A stretch of 64,000 bases of DNA from Desulfobacter sp. (GCA_028768545.1 CP054838.1:4151001-4215000), one strand, 5' to 3'. Shown: positions 36,972 through 50,759, counted from the stretch's first letter. A program made the numbers and translations. The notes: generated by a model not told the origin, from the letters alone.

Positions 36972-39900
36972 CTAAACCTCAGCCACTTCACCATACTCGA
37001 CTTCGATATCTTTATACCCCGCAAACCCTGTGCCTGCAGGAATGAGACGGCCCATTACCACATTTTCTTTTAAGCCTTTTAGGCTGTCATACTTACCTTC
37101 AATGGCCGCCAAAGTCAGCACCTTGGTTGTCTCCTGGAAAGATGCGGCAGACAAAAAGGAATCCGTGGACAAGGATGCTTTGGTAATTCCCAAGATCAGG
37201 GGTTCACCCTTGGCAGGTTCTCCGCCGTTCATGGCCACCTCACGGTTGGTCTCTTCAAAAAGAATCCGATCCACCTGCTCATCCGGAATAAAATTGGTAT
37301 CTCCGGTAGAAATCACTTTGACCCGGCGCATCATCTGCCGGATAACCACCTCAATGTGCTTGTCATTGATCCGAACCCCCTGGAGCCTATAAACCTCCTG
37401 GACTTCATCCACCAGGTACTTGGCCAGGGCAACCTCACCCTTGATATTCATAATATCCTGGGGGTTGGCAGAGCCTGCAATAAGGGGATCTCCAGCCTTG
37501 ACATAATCCCCGTCATATACGGAGACGTGCTGACCTTTCGGGATGGAGTATTCTTTCTTCTCCCCGACATCGGCCGGCGTTACCGCTACCCTCTGACGTC
37601 CCTTTGTCCCTTTGGAAACCGTGACATATCCGTTAATCTCGGTAAGCACAGAAGGATCTTTGGGTTTTCTGACCTCGAACAATTCAGCTACCCGCGGCAG
37701 ACCACCGGTGATATCCTTGGTTTTAGTGGTTGCTCTCGGCAGCTTGGCAATAACATCCCCTGCCATAATGGAGTCATCCTCTTCTACGGTAAGGATGGCA
37801 TTCACAGGCAGATAATACCGGGCCGGTGTATTGGAATTGGGCAGTTTAACGGATTTTCCGTCTTTATCTTTTACCGTAATCCGAGGCCGGACCTCGGTAT
37901 CTTTACCCTCAATAATGGTCCTTGAAACCTTGCCGGTTACCGGGTCAATCTGCTCCTGAACCGTGTTGCCTACCAAAATATCGGCAAACCGAATCCGGCC
38001 GGAAACCTCGGTTATAATCGGCGTGGTAAAAGGATCCCAGGACGCGATGATATCACCCGGTTCAATGGTCTTCCCATCTTTAACATGCAGGGTCGCACCA
38101 TAAATAACCGTTTCCTTGGCACGCTCCCGTCCTTCTTCACCCACAATGGTGATTCCGCCACCCTTACGGTTCATAACGATGACATCGCCTTCAGCCGAAA
38201 CAACGGTCTGGATATCTTCGTTGTACCGGAGAATCCCCCCGACCCTTGCCTTGATTTCAGCAACCTCAACCTTTCGTGAGGCCGTACCCCCAATATGGAA
38301 GGTACGCATGGTCAGCTGGGTACCAGGCTCGCCGATTGACTGAGCCGCAACAATACCGATGGCCTGGCCAATTTCAACGGTGACCCCGTGGGCAAGATCC
38401 CTGCCGTAGCATCGGGAACAGACCCCGTGTTTTGAATTACAGGTCAAAACCGATCTGATCTTGACCTTTTGAACACCGGCGGCCTCAATTTTGGCCACGT
38501 GGGATTCGGTCAATTCCGTATCTACACTGACGATATGCTCATCCGAGTAGGGATCACGGATTTCTTCCTGGGTGACCCTCCCGAGGATCCTTTCCCCAAG
38601 GGTCTGGATGATCTCACCGCCTTCATAAAGGGCCTCGACCTCAATACCGTTAATGGTACCGCAATCAACTTCCACAATGGTGCAGTCCTGCCCGACATCG
38701 GCCAGACGACGGGTAAGATACCCGGAGTTGGCTGTTTTAAGTGCAGTATCTGCAAGACCCTTACGGGCACCATGGGTGGAAATAAAATACTGAAGGACTG
38801 AAAGACCTTCCCTGAAGCAGGCCGTGATCGGGTTTTCAATGATCTCGCCGGAAGGCTTGGCCATCAACCCACGCATACCCGCCAACTGGCGCATCTGATC
38901 CTTGGACCCACGGGCCCCGGAATCCGCCATCACATAAACCGCATTCAGCTGTTCTTTGTCGTCATCCCCGGGTTTTCTGGGCGGATTTTTCATGACTTCC
39001 ATCATGGCATTGGCAATATCATCTGTGGCCTGGGCCCAGATATCAACCACCTTATTGTACTTTTCACCCTGGGTGATCAGCCCTTCGGAATATTGATTTT
39101 TAATATCTTCAATACTCTCTTCGGCCTTGGCAATCATATCCCATTTATTGTCCGGAATAATCATGTCATCCACACAAATAGACAGTCCGCCCAAGGTGGA
39201 ATACTTATACCCAATATCTTTGAGCCGGTCAGAAAGAATAACTGTCTCTTTAAGACCGATATTTCGATATGCATAGTCAATGAGCTTGACAATGGAACTC
39301 TTGTCCATGAGTTTATTGACCAGGTTAAAGGGCAGGGTTGAATTGCGTTCATCCACCCTAAAAATGGTAAATTTTTCACCCACCATTCTCACCTCGGTAA
39401 ACTGATCTTTTTTCAGGCCGTAAAGCTGTTCCACAACCACATCAGAGACCTGGAAAATATTTTTAAACTCTTTACGAGTCAAAATCCCTGTTTTACCTCT
39501 GGTGGTTTTAATTTCATCATCCGCATACTTATCAAGCACCTTATCAAAATCCTGGCCGTCTTTAAGGGCTTCAAGTGCAGCTTCGCACTCTTCCTGGGTT
39601 TCGGTTCTGATACGGCTCATATCCAGAAGAATATCCCCGGGTATGGTCTCCCAAAGCAGAATCCGGCCGGTTGTGGTCTCATAAATCTCGTCATCTATCC
39701 GGACACGTATCTTGGCATGGAGACTGAGTTCACCAGAGTTAAAGGCGAACCTCACCTCTTCTAGGCTTGAAAAGGTAATGCCCTCACCCTTTTGTCCTGA
39801 TACCGCCCGTGTCATGTAATAAATTCCCAGAACAATATCCTGGGTAGGCACAATAATTGGCTGCCCATTGGCCGGAGAAAGGATATTATTGGTGGACAGC

Positions 39901-41351
39901 ATCATAATCCGGGCTTCAAGCTGAGACTCCAGAGAAAGAGGCACATGAACCGCCATCTGGTCACCGTCAAAGTCAGCATTGAATGCCGGACATACAAGGG
40001 GGTGAAGCTGGATGGCCTTGCCCTCGATGAGTACCGGTTCAAAAGCCTGGAATCCAAGACGATGAAGGGTTGGCGCCCTGTTGAGCATCACTGGATATTC
40101 TTTAACAACAGCCTCCAATGCATCCCATACCTCGGTTTCTTCCCGTTCAACCATCTTTTTGGCGCTTTTGACCGTTGAAACCAGCCCTTTCTGCTCCAAA
40201 TAGTTATAAATAAAGGGTTTGAACAACTCCAGAGCCATTTTCTTAGGAATACCGCATTGATGGAGCCTGAGCTCAGATCCCACCGTAATAACGGTACGTC
40301 CGGAATAGTCCACACGTTTACCCAAGAGGTTCTGACGAAACCGTCCCTGTTTACCCTTGAGGGTGTCAGATAAGGATTTGAGAGGACGTTTATTGGTTCC
40401 GGTAACCACACGGCCATGGCGGCCGTTGTCAAAAAGAACGTCTACGGCTTCCTGAAGCATCCGCTTTTCATTTCTGACAATAATATCGGGGGCATTCAGA
40501 TCCACCAGTCTTTTAAGACGGTTGTTCCGGTTTAAAACCCTCCGATAGAGATCGTTGAGATCTGAGGTGGCAAACCGTCCGCCCTCCAAGGGGACCAGAG
40601 GACGCAAATCCGGTGGCAGAATGGGACAGGCGGTCAGAATCATCCTGGCCGGCTCAATTCCTGAATTGAGAAAAGCATCGATTACCTTGAGCCGCTTGGC
40701 CATCTTCTGCTGTTTGGCCACGGATTTGGTCATGCCGATCTCTTCTTTGAGTTCGTCATGGGTGGCCTGGAGATCAATTTCCTCCAATAATTTTAAAATG
40801 GCCTCAGCACCGATCCCCGCCTCAAAATGCTCTCCAAAGGCTTCAAGGGCTTCATAGTATTGATCGTCGGACAAAAGCTGCATTTTCTTCAGCCCGGTCT
40901 CCTTGGGATCAATAACCAGATAGGAATCAAAATAAAGGACCTTTTCAAGATTTTTCAAGGTCAGGTCCAGCACATTCCCGATTTTAGAGGGCAGACTTTT
41001 GAGAAACCAGATATGGGAAACCGGAGAAGCAAGCTCTATATGAGCCATTCTTTCCCGCCTTACCTTGGACTGGATTACCTCTACTCCGCATTTTTCACAA
41101 ACCACGCCTCGGTGCTTCATGCGCTTATATTTACCGCAATTGCACTCATAATCCTTGGTCGGACCAAACACCTTGGCGCAGAACAGACCGTCACGTTCCG
41201 GTTTAAAGGTTCTATAGTTAATGGTCTCGGGTTTTTTTATTTCACCGTGGGACCATTCCCGGATCTGGTCTGAAGATGCCAGGCTGATCTGAACGCCCTG
41301 GTAAATCTTAGGATCTTTGGGTTTTGCGAAGAAATCATAAATATTGTCCAA
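36972..41351 (-). CDS. rpoC: DNA-directed RNA polymerase beta' subunit
   Basis: 1459 aa. N-terminal zinc site [19 protein letters not shown], catalytic [12 protein letters not shown] binding Mg ions, and the second zinc site with [13 protein letters not shown]. The trigger-loop region and C-terminal clamp are complete. It begins 10 bases after rpoB. Confidence 0.98.
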   Translation of the reverse strand: MDNIYDFFAKPKDPKIYQGVQISLASSDQIREWSHGEIKKPETINYRTFKPERDGLFCAKVFGPTKDYECNCGKYKRMKHRGVVCEKCGVEVIQSKVRRERMAHIELASPVSHIWFLKSLPSKIGNVLDLTLKNLEKVLYFDSYLVIDPKETGLKKMQLLSDDQYYEALEAFGEHFEAGIGAEAILKLLEEIDLQATHDELKEEIGMTKSVAKQQKMAKRLKVIDAFLNSGIEPARMILTACPILPPDLRPLVPLEGGRFATSDLNDLYRRVLNRNNRLKRLVDLNAPDIIVRNEKRMLQEAVDVLFDNGRHGRVVTGTNKRPLKSLSDTLKGKQGRFRQNLLGKRVDYSGRTVITVGSELRLHQCGIPKKMALELFKPFIYNYLEQKGLVSTVKSAKKMVEREETEVWDALEAVVKEYPVMLNRAPTLHRLGFQAFEPVLIEGKAIQLHPLVCPAFNADFDGDQMAVHVPLSLESQLEARIMMLSTNNILSPANGQPIIVPTQDIVLGIYYMTRAVSGQKGEGITFSSLEEVRFAFNSGELSLHAKIRVRIDDEIYETTTGRILLWETIPGDILLDMSRIRTETQEECEAALEALKDGQDFDKVLDKYADDEIKTTRGKTGILTRKEFKNIFQVSDVVVEQLYGLKKDQFTEVRMVGEKFTIFRVDERNSTLPFNLVNKLMDKSSIVKLIDYAYRNIGLKETVILSDRLKDIGYKYSTLGGLSICVDDMIIPDNKWDMIAKAEESIEDIKNQYSEGLITQGEKYNKVVDIWAQATDDIANAMMEVMKNPPRKPGDDDKEQLNAVYVMADSGARGSKDQMRQLAGMRGLMAKPSGEIIENPITACFREGLSVLQYFISTHGARKGLADTALKTANSGYLTRRLADVGQDCTIVEVDCGTINGIEVEALYEGGEIIQTLGERILGRVTQEEIRDPYSDEHIVSVDTELTESHVAKIEAAGVQKVKIRSVLTCNSKHGVCSRCYGRDLAHGVTVEIGQAIGIVAAQSIGEPGTQLTMRTFHIGGTASRKVEVAEIKARVGGILRYNEDIQTVVSAEGDVIVMNRKGGGITIVGEEGRERAKETVIYGATLHVKDGKTIEPGDIIASWDPFTTPIITEVSGRIRFADILVGNTVQEQIDPVTGKVSRTIIEGKDTEVRPRITVKDKDGKSVKLPNSNTPARYYLPVNAILTVEEDDSIMAGDVIAKLPRATTKTKDITGGLPRVAELFEVRKPKDPSVLTEINGYVTVSKGTKGRQRVAVTPADVGEKKEYSIPKGQHVSVYDGDYVKAGDPLIAGSANPQDIMNIKGEVALAKYLVDEVQEVYRLQGVRINDKHIEVVIRQMMRRVKVISTGDTNFIPDEQVDRILFEETNREVAMNGGEPAKGEPLILGITKASLSTDSFLSAASFQETTKVLTLAAIEGKYDSLKGLKENVVMGRLIPAGTGFAGYKDIEVEYGEVAEV

Positions 41352-41361
41352 TGTCTTCTCC

Positions 41362-44300
41362 TTATTTGCTTCCTTCTATAAGATTCATATCCAAACCCAA
41401 TGCATTCAGCTCTTTTGTCAGAACCCTGAAGGATTCCGGCATGCCGGGTTCGAGAACGTTCTGGCCTTTTACAATTTTTTCATACATCCGGGTACGCCCT
41501 GTCATATCATCGGATTTTACCGTGAGAAACTCCTGTAGGGCATGGGCGGCCCCATAGGCTTCCATGGCCCAGACCTCCATCTCCCCGAGCCGCTGACCCC
41601 CAAACTGGGCCTTGCCGCCAAGGGGCTGCTGGGTCACCAGAGAATAGGGTCCAATGGACCGGGCATGAAGTTTATCGTCAACCAGATGATGAAGTTTAAG
41701 CATATACATGGTTCCCACGGTAACAGCCTTGTCAAACCGTTCTCCGGTACGCCCGTCATAAAGTACGGACTGACCCGAAGGATCTGATCCAGACATCTGG
41801 ATCAGATCCTTGATCTCTTCTTCCGTGGCCCCGTCAAACACAGGTGTGGCCGTATGAACACCTCGCCGGTATAAAGATGCGAATTTCACCAACTTCTCAT
41901 CGGACATCTGATCGATATCCTGGGTGATCACATCTTCAGCCTCACCATCTTTCTGCTTCTGGGTCAGGGCAAAAATAGTTTTCACCTTTTCCCGAAGCTG
42001 TTCAAGTTTCTTTTCTTCAAGCAGTTCGTCAATCTGCTGGCCCAAAGAAAATGCCGCATGACCCAGATGAATTTCAAGGATCTGACCGACATTCATACGG
42101 GATGGAACCCCCAGGGGATTCAGCACCATGTCCACAGGACGGCCATCTGCAAAATAGGGCAGATCTTCGACCCTTAAAATTCTTGAAACAACACCTTTAT
42201 TTCCATGGCGGCCTGCCATTTTATCCCCCACAGACAACACCCGCTCCATGGCCACTGAAATTTTAATCAGCTTGAGGACGCCGGGAGGCAGATCATCCCC
42301 TTTTTCAAACCGTGAAACCTGGCGGTTGAAATGCTCCCTTGCCTTCTTGATCTGGTTTTGGGCCAGTTCAAGAACCATCTGGGCCCGTTCGGTAAGAACG
42401 GCATCTTCAACTGCCACGTTGACCAGGACAGAGACGGGAACTTTCTCAAAAAGGCCCTGTTCGACCACTTCCCCCGATTTGACCAGGACTTTACCGTTCC
42501 GTTCAAGATCGGTCAAAAGAGTTGCACCGCTGAGAAGGGCTTCAATTTTTTCCCGGCCCACCAGGGTAATGATCTTTATCTCGTCATCCCTGTCTTTTTC
42601 CAGGCGCTCGATTTCTTCATCTTCTATAAGTCTTGTCCTGTCATCCTTGGACAAGCCCCGCCTTGAAAACACCTTGGCATCAATGACCTTGCCTTTAACA
42701 CCCGGGGGGACGCAAAGGGAGGTATCTTTAACATCGCCTGCTTTTTCACCAAATATGGCCCTGAGCAGTTTTTCTTCAGGAGAAAGCTGGGTTTCACCCT
42801 TGGGTGTAATCTTACCCACAAGAATATCTCCGGACTGAACTTCTGCGCCCAAACGGATAATCCCGCTTTCATCCAAATTCTTCAAGGCTTCTTCACCCAC
42901 ATTGGGAATATCCCGGGTGATCTCTTCCTTGCCAAGTTTGGTATCCCTGGCCAGAACTTCAAATTCCTCCACATGGACAGAGGTGTAGACCCCGTCTTTT
43001 ACCAGGCGCTCGCTGACCAGGATGGAATCCTCATAGTTGTACCCGTCCCAGGGCATGAACGCCACGGTAACATTTTTACCCAAGGCAAGCTCGCCAAGTT
43101 CAGTGGAGGGACCGTCGGCAATAACCTGACCTTTTTTGACAGATTCACCCCGTTCAACAATAGGCCTGTGATTAAAGCAGGTATTTTGATTGGAGCGAAC
43201 AAATTTTGTGCAGCTATAAATGGATACGGCCTTTTCAAAACTGCCGCCTTCAGGATCTTCATTTTTAACCACAATACGTTTGGAATCCACATCCACAACC
43301 ACGCCGTCGCATTCGGCAACAATGGTAACCCCGGAATCCCTGGCAACAACAGGCTCCATACCCGTTCCCACAAGCGGGGCTTCACTCTGGATCAAAGGCA
43401 CGGCCTGACGCTGCATGTTGGATCCCATCAGCGCCCTGTTGGCATCATCGTTTTCAAGAAAGGGAATCAAAGATGCAGATACGGATACCAGCTGATTGGG
43501 TGAGACATCCATGAATTTGACATCCTTGGGAGAGACCATCTCAAACTCGCCTTCAACCCGTGCAGAAACCGTGGGATTGATATAATTCCCCTCTGCGTCC
43601 AAGGGCGCACTTGCCTGGGCAATGGGATGCTCCTTTTCTTCAAAGGCGCTCAAGTGTTTGATTTCCTTGCTGGCATTCCCATCTTCAACCAGACGGAAAG
43701 GCGTCTCAATAAACCCGAAATCGTTGACCCGGGCATAGGTGCACAGGGAAACGATCAGCCCAATGTTGGGACCTTCAGGGGTTTCAATGGGACAAATTCG
43801 CCCATAATGGGAGGGATGGACATCGCGAACCTCAAAACCGGCTCTTTCACGGGTAAGACCCCCTGGGCCCAATGCGGACAGCCGCCGTTTATGAGTGGTT
43901 TCCGACAGCGGGTTGGTCTGGTCCATGAACTGTGACAGCTGAGAGGTACCAAAAAATTCTCTGACCACAGCAGATACCGGTTTCGGATTGATAAGATCGT
44001 GGGGCATCATGGCATCCACTTCCTGCATACTCATCTTTTCCTTGATGGCCCGTTCCATCCGGACCAGGCCGATACGGTAATGGTTTTCCAACAGCTCGCC
44101 AACGGCACGGACACGCCTGTTGCCAAGATGGTCAATATCATCCACCTGACCCTGGGTGTCTTTGAGTTCAATCAGAGTAGAGGTCGTGAGCAGCACATCT
44201 TCTTTTCTCAGGGTTTTTACGTCAATTTTGGTATTCACCCCAAGCCTGTGATTCATCTTGAGACGGCCGACCTTGGACAGGTCGTAATATGCCTGACGGA

Positions 44301-45489
44301 AAAAAAGATGGTCAATAAAATCCTGGGCTACCTCGATGGTGGCGGGATTTCCGGGACGAAGCCGCCTGTAAATATCCATCAAGGCCTCTTCCTTGGTTTC
44401 AATCTTGTCGGAAACCAGGGTTTTGCGCATGGAGTCAGAGCTTCTGGCTTCCACATAAAGAATGTAAAATTCGTCAAGCCCGACCTCTTCAAGCCGTTCA
44501 AATGTCTCTTCGGTGATGATTTCCCCTGCCTTGAAAACAAATTCAGCACCGTCCTTGTCATAATGATTCCTGGCAAAGGCCTTGTCTAAAATATCTTCAT
44601 CGGAAACAGGAATAAAATCAAGGGATTCATCTTTGAGCTGCTTGAGAGCTCTTTTGGTAAAAATCCGACCCGCCTTGACAACCACCTCACCGCTCTTGGG
44701 AGATTTGATATCAAAGCTGGCCCGTTGCCGGACCAGATTCTCAGGAATGAATTCCTTGAAAAAAGACCCGTTTTTACGGACAAGTTTTTCCTTGGTATAA
44801 AAGAAATCTAAGATATCTTCACTGGTATAACCAAAGGATTTGAAAAGAATTGACACTGGAAATTTTCGACGTCTGTCAATACGGATATTTACAATGTCCT
44901 TGGCATCGATTTCCATATCGATCCAGGATCCCCGGACCGGAATAATCCTGGCATTGTAAATAATCTTACCTGTGGAATAATTTTTGCCCTTATCATGGTC
45001 AAAAAAGACACCGGAGGACCTGTGAAGCTGGCTGACGACAGCACGTTCCGTCCCGTTGATGATAAAGGTTCCCCTGGGGGTCATCAAAGGGATGGTACCA
45101 AAATAAATTTCTTGTTCCTTGATGTCCCGGATGGTGGACAGGCCTGTTTCCTTATCATGGTCATAGACAACAAGTCTGACCCGGATATTAACAGGGATGT
45201 CGTAGGTCATCCCGCGACTGATACACTCTTTCATCGAGTGTTTGGTTTCCCCAAAGGAATAAGAGACATATTCCAAAGAAGAAGTATCGGTGAAATCCTT
45301 GATCGGAAACACCGATTTAAACACAGAATGGAGTCCCTTTTCCTCTCTATCTTGGGGAGGAATGTCTCTTTGGAGGAAACTCTCAAAAGAATTGCGCTGC
45401 ATCCCGATAAGATCCGGGATGTCTATAATTTTTCTTTTACTACCAAACTCTTTTCTAATACGCTTATTCGTCAAAAGACTTCCGGTCAT
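41362..45489 (-). CDS. rpoB: DNA-directed RNA polymerase beta subunit
   Basis: 1375 aa from [15 protein letters not shown] (ATG 45489, preceded by GGGAG). An in-frame ATG at 45573 would extend through the intergenic hairpin and is rejected. The rifampicin region reads [34 protein letters not shown] and is of the sensitive type. Complete. Confidence 0.97.
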   Translation of the reverse strand: MTGSLLTNKRIRKEFGSKRKIIDIPDLIGMQRNSFESFLQRDIPPQDREEKGLHSVFKSVFPIKDFTDTSSLEYVSYSFGETKHSMKECISRGMTYDIPVNIRVRLVVYDHDKETGLSTIRDIKEQEIYFGTIPLMTPRGTFIINGTERAVVSQLHRSSGVFFDHDKGKNYSTGKIIYNARIIPVRGSWIDMEIDAKDIVNIRIDRRRKFPVSILFKSFGYTSEDILDFFYTKEKLVRKNGSFFKEFIPENLVRQRASFDIKSPKSGEVVVKAGRIFTKRALKQLKDESLDFIPVSDEDILDKAFARNHYDKDGAEFVFKAGEIITEETFERLEEVGLDEFYILYVEARSSDSMRKTLVSDKIETKEEALMDIYRRLRPGNPATIEVAQDFIDHLFFRQAYYDLSKVGRLKMNHRLGVNTKIDVKTLRKEDVLLTTSTLIELKDTQGQVDDIDHLGNRRVRAVGELLENHYRIGLVRMERAIKEKMSMQEVDAMMPHDLINPKPVSAVVREFFGTSQLSQFMDQTNPLSETTHKRRLSALGPGGLTRERAGFEVRDVHPSHYGRICPIETPEGPNIGLIVSLCTYARVNDFGFIETPFRLVEDGNASKEIKHLSAFEEKEHPIAQASAPLDAEGNYINPTVSARVEGEFEMVSPKDVKFMDVSPNQLVSVSASLIPFLENDDANRALMGSNMQRQAVPLIQSEAPLVGTGMEPVVARDSGVTIVAECDGVVVDVDSKRIVVKNEDPEGGSFEKAVSIYSCTKFVRSNQNTCFNHRPIVERGESVKKGQVIADGPSTELGELALGKNVTVAFMPWDGYNYEDSILVSERLVKDGVYTSVHVEEFEVLARDTKLGKEEITRDIPNVGEEALKNLDESGIIRLGAEVQSGDILVGKITPKGETQLSPEEKLLRAIFGEKAGDVKDTSLCVPPGVKGKVIDAKVFSRRGLSKDDRTRLIEDEEIERLEKDRDDEIKIITLVGREKIEALLSGATLLTDLERNGKVLVKSGEVVEQGLFEKVPVSVLVNVAVEDAVLTERAQMVLELAQNQIKKAREHFNRQVSRFEKGDDLPPGVLKLIKISVAMERVLSVGDKMAGRHGNKGVVSRILRVEDLPYFADGRPVDMVLNPLGVPSRMNVGQILEIHLGHAAFSLGQQIDELLEEKKLEQLREKVKTIFALTQKQKDGEAEDVITQDIDQMSDEKLVKFASLYRRGVHTATPVFDGATEEEIKDLIQMSGSDPSGQSVLYDGRTGERFDKAVTVGTMYMLKLHHLVDDKLHARSIGPYSLVTQQPLGGKAQFGGQRLGEMEVWAMEAYGAAHALQEFLTVKSDDMTGRTRMYEKIVKGQNVLEPGMPESFRVLTKELNALGLDMNLIEGSK

Positions 45490-45524
45490 GATATCTCCCA
45501 GTGTGAGTTTTTCCAACCGTAAAA

Positions 45525-45556
45525 GCGGAGACAAGGCACTATTGCCTCGTCCCCGC
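45525..45556 (-). terminator. Hairpin in the rplL-rpoB gap (attenuator or processing site)
   Basis: On the transcribed strand a 14-bp stem (12 Watson-Crick and 2 G-U pairs) begins GCGGGGAC and closes GTCTCCGC around the loop ATAG, followed by TTTTACGG. In enterobacteria the same gap carries a partial terminator and an RNase III site that lower rpoBC relative to rplL. The T run is short, so partial termination is more likely than full. Confidence 0.7.
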
Positions 45557-45601
45557 GTATAGTTTATGCACAAAAGTTTTGTGCTTATCAGCTATGCTAA
45601 A

Positions 45602-45991
45602 CTATTTTACAGATACTTGAGCGCCTGCACCCTCAAGCTGTTCTTTAACTTTCTCAGCTTCGTCTTTAGCAATTCCTTCTTTCACTGCTTTGGGCGCTTC
45701 TTCAACCAAGGCTTTGGCTTCTTTCAGGCCCAGGCCTGTAATTGCCCTGACTTCTTTAATAACATTGATCTTTTTGTCACCAATGGTTTCAAGGATAACG
45801 TCAAACTCGGTCTGCTCTTCAGCAGCAGCGCCTGCATCACCGCCTGCAGGCATTGCGCCGCCCATCATGGCAACGGGAGCTGCAGCGGAAACGCCAAATT
45901 TATCTTCAAGTTCTTTAACCAGTTCTGAAAGCTCCAGAACACTCATGCTAGCAATGAATTCAATAACATCATCTTTTGTGATATCAGCCAT
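45602..45991 (-). CDS. rplL: 50S ribosomal protein L7/L12
   Basis: 129 aa. N-terminal dimerisation segment [21 protein letters not shown], Ala-rich hinge ([21 protein letters not shown]) and C-terminal domain with [23 protein letters not shown]. The factor-recruiting stalk protein. Confidence 0.98.
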   Translation of the reverse strand: MADITKDDVIEFIASMSVLELSELVKELEDKFGVSAAAPVAMMGGAMPAGGDAGAAAEEQTEFDVILETIGDKKINVIKEVRAITGLGLKEAKALVEEAPKAVKEGIAKDEAEKVKEQLEGAGAQVSVK

Positions 45992-46053
45992 TTTAATCTC
46001 CTAAATCGACACGATAAATATCGTAATTTAAATTTTTTGTTTGGTTTTGTTTC

Positions 46054-46578
46054 TTAAGCTGCGTCTTTTTGGTCTTTGACCGCATTAAGCACATTGACAA
46101 AAGCCCTGGGAACACCTGAAAGCACGTTGACCAAATTCGTTGGAACGGCGTTGAGAGTGTATACCAGTTGGGCAAGCAAGTCTTCTTTTGACGGCATCTT
46201 TGCAAGCTGCTTGATCTCTTCTTCATTCAGCAGTTTTCCGGCAAGTGCTGCGCCTTTGATCTCAAGTTTACCATTGTCTTTTGCAAACTCTACAAGAATT
46301 TTTGCAGGGGCTACAGGATCGTCCTGGGAAATGATAATCGCATTAGGACCCGTATACAGATCGGTGAGCACTTCAGAGTCAGTCCCCTTTGAGGCCAGCC
46401 TCATGAGCGTGTTCTTTACAACCTCCATCTGAACGCCTGCGTCCCTGAGCTTGGCGCGAAGTTCGGTAACCTGCAATACAGTCAATCCTTTATAATCGAC
46501 CAATACAGTGATCTCCGCAGTTCCAAGCTGTTTTACAAGTCTTTCGACCAGCTCTTTTTTCTGGGATATGTTCAGCAA
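46054..46578 (-). CDS. rplJ: 50S ribosomal protein L10
   Basis: 174 aa if translation starts at TTG 46578 (LNISQKKELVERLVKQL), which has AAGGAGG 10 bases upstream. An in-frame ATG at 46599 lacks a ribosome site because that site would lie inside its own first codons. The body includes ITVLVDYKGLTVLQVTELRAKLRDAGV and VVKNTLMRLA. It anchors the L7/L12 stalk. Confidence 0.9.
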   Translation of the reverse strand: MLNISQKKELVERLVKQLGTAEITVLVDYKGLTVLQVTELRAKLRDAGVQMEVVKNTLMRLASKGTDSEVLTDLYTGPNAIIISQDDPVAPAKILVEFAKDNGKLEIKGAALAGKLLNEEEIKQLAKMPSKEDLLAQLVYTLNAVPTNLVNVLSGVPRAFVNVLNAVKDQKDAA

Positions 46579-46650
46579 TTTACTTACACCTCCTTCCATA
46601 AAATATTAACGTCGAAGGTGCCAACGAAACCAAAACAAAAATTTTTTAAG

Positions 46651-46716
46651 TCTTCTGTCTCGGCAGGCCGGCAATTCCGATTATGCATGAAATCATGCAC
46701 CTACTGTCTGTGACAG
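46651..46716 (-). promoter_or_regulatory. Probable L10 leader (autoregulatory element of rplJ-rplL)
   Basis: The 153-base gap between rplA and rplJ carries paired segments on the transcribed strand: CCTGTCACAGACAG, a GCATGA/TCATGC hairpin, and CCTGCCGAGACAG that can pair back with the first. The position and shape match ribosomal L10 leaders, which bind L10-(L12)4 to repress translation. A covariance-model search (Rfam L10 leader) would decide. Confidence 0.55.
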
Positions 46717-46731
46717 GTTTGGTTGGTACTA

Positions 46732-47424
46732 TTATTTGATCAACAGAGGATCGACCTTGATTCCGGGACCCATTGTTGAAGAAACACAAATAGTTCTCAG
46801 GTACGTGCCTTTGCTTGATGCCGGCTTAAGGGCCAAAATTTTATCAAAAAAAGCTGTGATGTTTTCAAGGAGCTTTTCCGGACCAAAGGAAATTTTTCCA
46901 ATGGGCACATGGACTATGCCTGCTTTTTCAACCCTGAAATCAATCTTACCGGCTTTGAGTTCATTGATGGCTTTGTCAAGCTCAAAGGTAACGGTACCGG
47001 TCTTGGCATTGGGCATCAGACCTCTGGGACCTAAAACCCTGCCCAGCTTTCCGACGGTCCCCATCATATCAGGGGTGGCCACGGCTTTGTCAAAACCAAA
47101 CCAGCCTTCTTTAATCTTTTCAACAATCTCATCGGTTGCAATAAAATCAGCACCTGCATCAAGGGCTTCCTGTTCTTTTTCACCCTTGGCAAATACGAGA
47201 ACCTTAACCTCTTTACCCAATCCATTTGGAAGCACAACAGTCCCTCGGACCATCTGATCTGCATGCCGCGGGTCAACACCCAGTCTAACCGCCACATCAA
47301 CCGTTTCATCAAATTTGACATAGCTGGAAGATACGGCAAGTTCCAAGGCATCTTTTGGACCATACTGAAGTGTATTGTCGACCTTTTTCAGTGCTTCGAT
47401 ATGTTTTTTACTCCGCTTAGGCAT
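46732..47424 (-). CDS. rplA: 50S ribosomal protein L1
   Basis: 230 aa: [49 protein letters not shown] and the terminal [12 protein letters not shown]1 stalk protein, which often represses rplKA. Follows rplK by 24 bases. Confidence 0.98.
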   Translation of the reverse strand: MPKRSKKHIEALKKVDNTLQYGPKDALELAVSSSYVKFDETVDVAVRLGVDPRHADQMVRGTVVLPNGLGKEVKVLVFAKGEKEQEALDAGADFIATDEIVEKIKEGWFGFDKAVATPDMMGTVGKLGRVLGPRGLMPNAKTGTVTFELDKAINELKAGKIDFRVEKAGIVHVPIGKISFGPEKLLENITAFFDKILALKPASSKGTYLRTICVSSTMGPGIKVDPLLIK

Positions 47425-47448
47425 TTTTCATCACTCTTATACTTAAAG

Positions 47449-47871
47449 TTAAACTACTTCTATCCCCATACTTCTAGCTGTGCCTTCGATGATCTTTACG
47501 GCGGCGTCAATATTTGAGGCATTCAAATCTTCTTTTTTGGTTTCCGCGATGGCCACAACCTGATCACGGGTCACCTTTCCCACTTTATCCCTGTTGGGTT
47601 CACCAGACCCTTTGGCAAGCTTTGCCGCAGCCAGCAAGAGCCTGGATGCGGGAGGTGTTTTTGTAATAAAGCTAAAGGACCGGTCCTGATACACGGTGAT
47701 GACAACGGGAATAATAGATCCGGCATCATTGGCGGTCTTGGCATTAAAAGCCTTGCAAAAATCCATAATATTAACGCCGTGCTGGCCCAGTGCAGGGCCA
47801 ATGGGAGGAGATGGATTTGCCTTTCCCGCTTCAACCTGAAGCTTTATTTGTGTCATTACTTTTTTTGCCAT
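47449..47871 (-). CDS. rplK: 50S ribosomal protein L11
   Basis: 140 aa: [35 protein letters not shown] (thiostrepton region prolines present), and [11 protein letters not shown] at the C-terminus. Complete. Confidence 0.98.
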   Translation of the reverse strand: MAKKVMTQIKLQVEAGKANPSPPIGPALGQHGVNIMDFCKAFNAKTANDAGSIIPVVITVYQDRSFSFITKTPPASRLLLAAAKLAKGSGEPNRDKVGKVTRDQVVAIAETKKEDLNASNIDAAVKIIEGTARSMGIEVV

Positions 47872-47906
47872 TTTAACACTCCTGAAACTCGCTATTCATA
47901 ACCAAA

Positions 47907-48437
47907 TTAAATTTTGGTTACCTGTATAAAATTTAACTCAACCGGGGTCGCTCGCCCAAATATACTGACCAGCACTTTTACCTTTTCCTTATCCGGAGAA
48001 ACCTCTTCAATGGTTCCGTTAAAATTGGAAAAAGGACCGTCAATTACCCGGACATCGTCTCCAGGCTCAAAAAAGTATTTAGGCTGAGGTTTATCCTTGC
48101 CCTGTTCCATCTTATCAATGATACTCTGGGCCTCTTTATCCGTAATCGGGGCGGGTTTATTCTTGCCCCCCAGAAAACCGGTGACCTTTGCCGTGGAACT
48201 GACAATATGCCATGTCTCGTTATCAAGATACATGCGCACAAGGATATAACCCGGATAAAACTTTCTGGATGATTCCTTTTTCTTTCCCCCGACCAACTCA
48301 ACAACATTCTCTGTGGGGATCAGGATATCACCAAATTTTTCCGGATGCTTAGATCCCTGGATCTTTTCCTCCAGAGCGGTTTTCACCTTTTGCTCGTGGC
48401 CTGAGTACACATGAACGACGTACCATTTTAGAGACAT
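47907..48437 (-). CDS. nusG: Transcription termination/antitermination protein NusG
   Basis: 176 aa. NGN domain starts WYVVHVYSGHEQKVKTALEEKI; the KOW domain is DDVRVIDGPFSNFNGTIEEVSPDKEKVKVLV. It binds RNA polymerase and links to Rho or S10. Between secE and rplK as usual. Confidence 0.98.
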   Translation of the reverse strand: MSLKWYVVHVYSGHEQKVKTALEEKIQGSKHPEKFGDILIPTENVVELVGGKKKESSRKFYPGYILVRMYLDNETWHIVSSTAKVTGFLGGKNKPAPITDKEAQSIIDKMEQGKDKPQPKYFFEPGDDVRVIDGPFSNFNGTIEEVSPDKEKVKVLVSIFGRATPVELNFIQVTKI

Positions 48438-48452
48438 ACTATTTCCCTTAAT

Positions 48453-48803
48453 CTATGTAAGGACAACCTGAACAAGCCTTGAAAGACTGAAATCGAACAG
48501 TCCTAAAAAGGCAGCAACAACAAATACAAAGAGGATAACCACAATGGTTGTCCCGGTGGTTTGTTTGCGCGTCGGCCAGGTTACTTTTTCCAGCTCAATT
48601 TTTACTTCTCGAACAAACGCGGCAGCCCGGGTAAATATATTATCACTAACCGGTTCCGCACCTGCTTTTTCTACTTTAGACCTCGGTGCTACCTTTGGAG
48701 CTGCCTGCTTTGCAGTTGAAACTGCATTCGGCGCCCCATCTTCGGGCCCAACCTTTCTCTTCTTCTTTTCACTCAAAGGTTTTTTCTTTTGTATTTTTGA
48801 CAT
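48453..48803 (-). CDS. secE: Preprotein translocase subunit SecE
   Basis: 116 aa: a long charged N-terminal extension rich in Lys/Ala/Pro, the amphipathic AAAFVREVKIELEKVTWPTRKQT motif, then one transmembrane helix (TTIVVILFVFVVAAFLGLFDF). The core is normal; the roughly 50-residue extension is longer than in minimal SecE proteins. Confidence 0.93.
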   Translation of the reverse strand: MSKIQKKKPLSEKKKRKVGPEDGAPNAVSTAKQAAPKVAPRSKVEKAGAEPVSDNIFTRAAAFVREVKIELEKVTWPTRKQTTGTTIVVILFVFVVAAFLGLFDFSLSRLVQVVLT

Positions 48804-48862
48804 ATTCCACCCGATTAGGAAGCCTTCAACTTTATTTTAAAAAAAATCAAGGCCTTAAAAAA

Positions 48863-48939
48863 TGGCAGGTCAGGAGGGAGTCGAACCCCCAACCCCCAGA
48901 TTTGGAGTCTGGTGCTCTACCAATTAGAGCTACTGACCT
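48863..48939 (-). tRNA. tRNA-Trp (anticodon CCA)
   Basis: Cloverleaf on the minus strand: acceptor AGGTCAG/CTGACCT, discriminator G and encoded CCA, anticodon loop CTCCAAA. Located between rpmG and secE, its common position. Confidence 0.96.
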
Positions 48940-48949
48940 GCATGGTAAA

Positions 48950-49108
48950 CTATTTTATTTTAGTCTCTTTATGAACAAGATGCTGATTACAGAATTTGCA
49001 GTATTTCTTAAACTCTATTTTGTCCGGAGTTTTCCGCTTATTCTTGGTCGTTGTATAATTTCTTCTCTTGCAGCCTGTGCAGGCCAGAGCAATAAGTACT
49101 CTATCCAC
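48950..49108 (-). CDS. rpmG: 50S ribosomal protein L33 (zinc-binding form)
   Basis: 52 aa from a GTG at 49108 preceded by [47 protein letters not shown] and a KETK end. Two CxxC pairs form the zinc ribbon. The gene lies 17 bases after the broken tuf copy. Confidence 0.93.
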   Translation of the reverse strand: MDRVLIALACTGCKRRNYTTTKNKRKTPDKIEFKKYCKFCNQHLVHKETKIK

Positions 49109-49125
49109 TATAAACCCCTTGACAT

Positions 49126-50451
<1,326 letters not shown>

Positions 50452-50500
50452 CTACATGGCAATTCAAATTAAACTCTTCTACCTAAGGACATCTGGCGTG

Positions 50501-50576
50501 TGGAGCGGGAGACGAGGCTCGAACTCGCGACATTCAGCTTGGAAGGCTGAAGCTCTACCAACTGAGCTACTCCCGC
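50501..50576 (-). tRNA. tRNA-Gly (anticodon TCC)
   Basis: Acceptor GCGGGAG/CTCCCGC with encoded CCA; anticodon loop CTTCCAA. Second from the tuf side of the cluster. Confidence 0.96.
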
Positions 50577-50661
50577 TTATGATGAAACTAAATATAGTCA
50601 ATCAACCAAACCGACTATGTAGTAACGATCACACTAAAACAGATCTCCTACACAATACTTT

Positions 50662-50746
50662 TGGTGGTGGGGGGAGGATTTGAACCTCCGAAGGCTGAGC
50701 CGTCAGATTTACAGTCTGATCCCTTTGACCACTCGGGAACCCCACC
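50662..50746 (-). tRNA. tRNA-Tyr (anticodon GTA)
   Basis: 85 bases, with a long variable arm as expected for tRNA-Tyr; acceptor GGTGGGG/CCCCACC, encoded CCA, anticodon loop CTGTAAA. Confidence 0.96.
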
Positions 50747-50759
50747 TAAGCATTTCTTC

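Noticed and set aside
45490..45573. Longer rpoB start at 45573
   Set aside because: It would translate through the intergenic hairpin, adds residues unlike any RpoB, and lacks a ribosome site; ATG 45489 has GGGAG.
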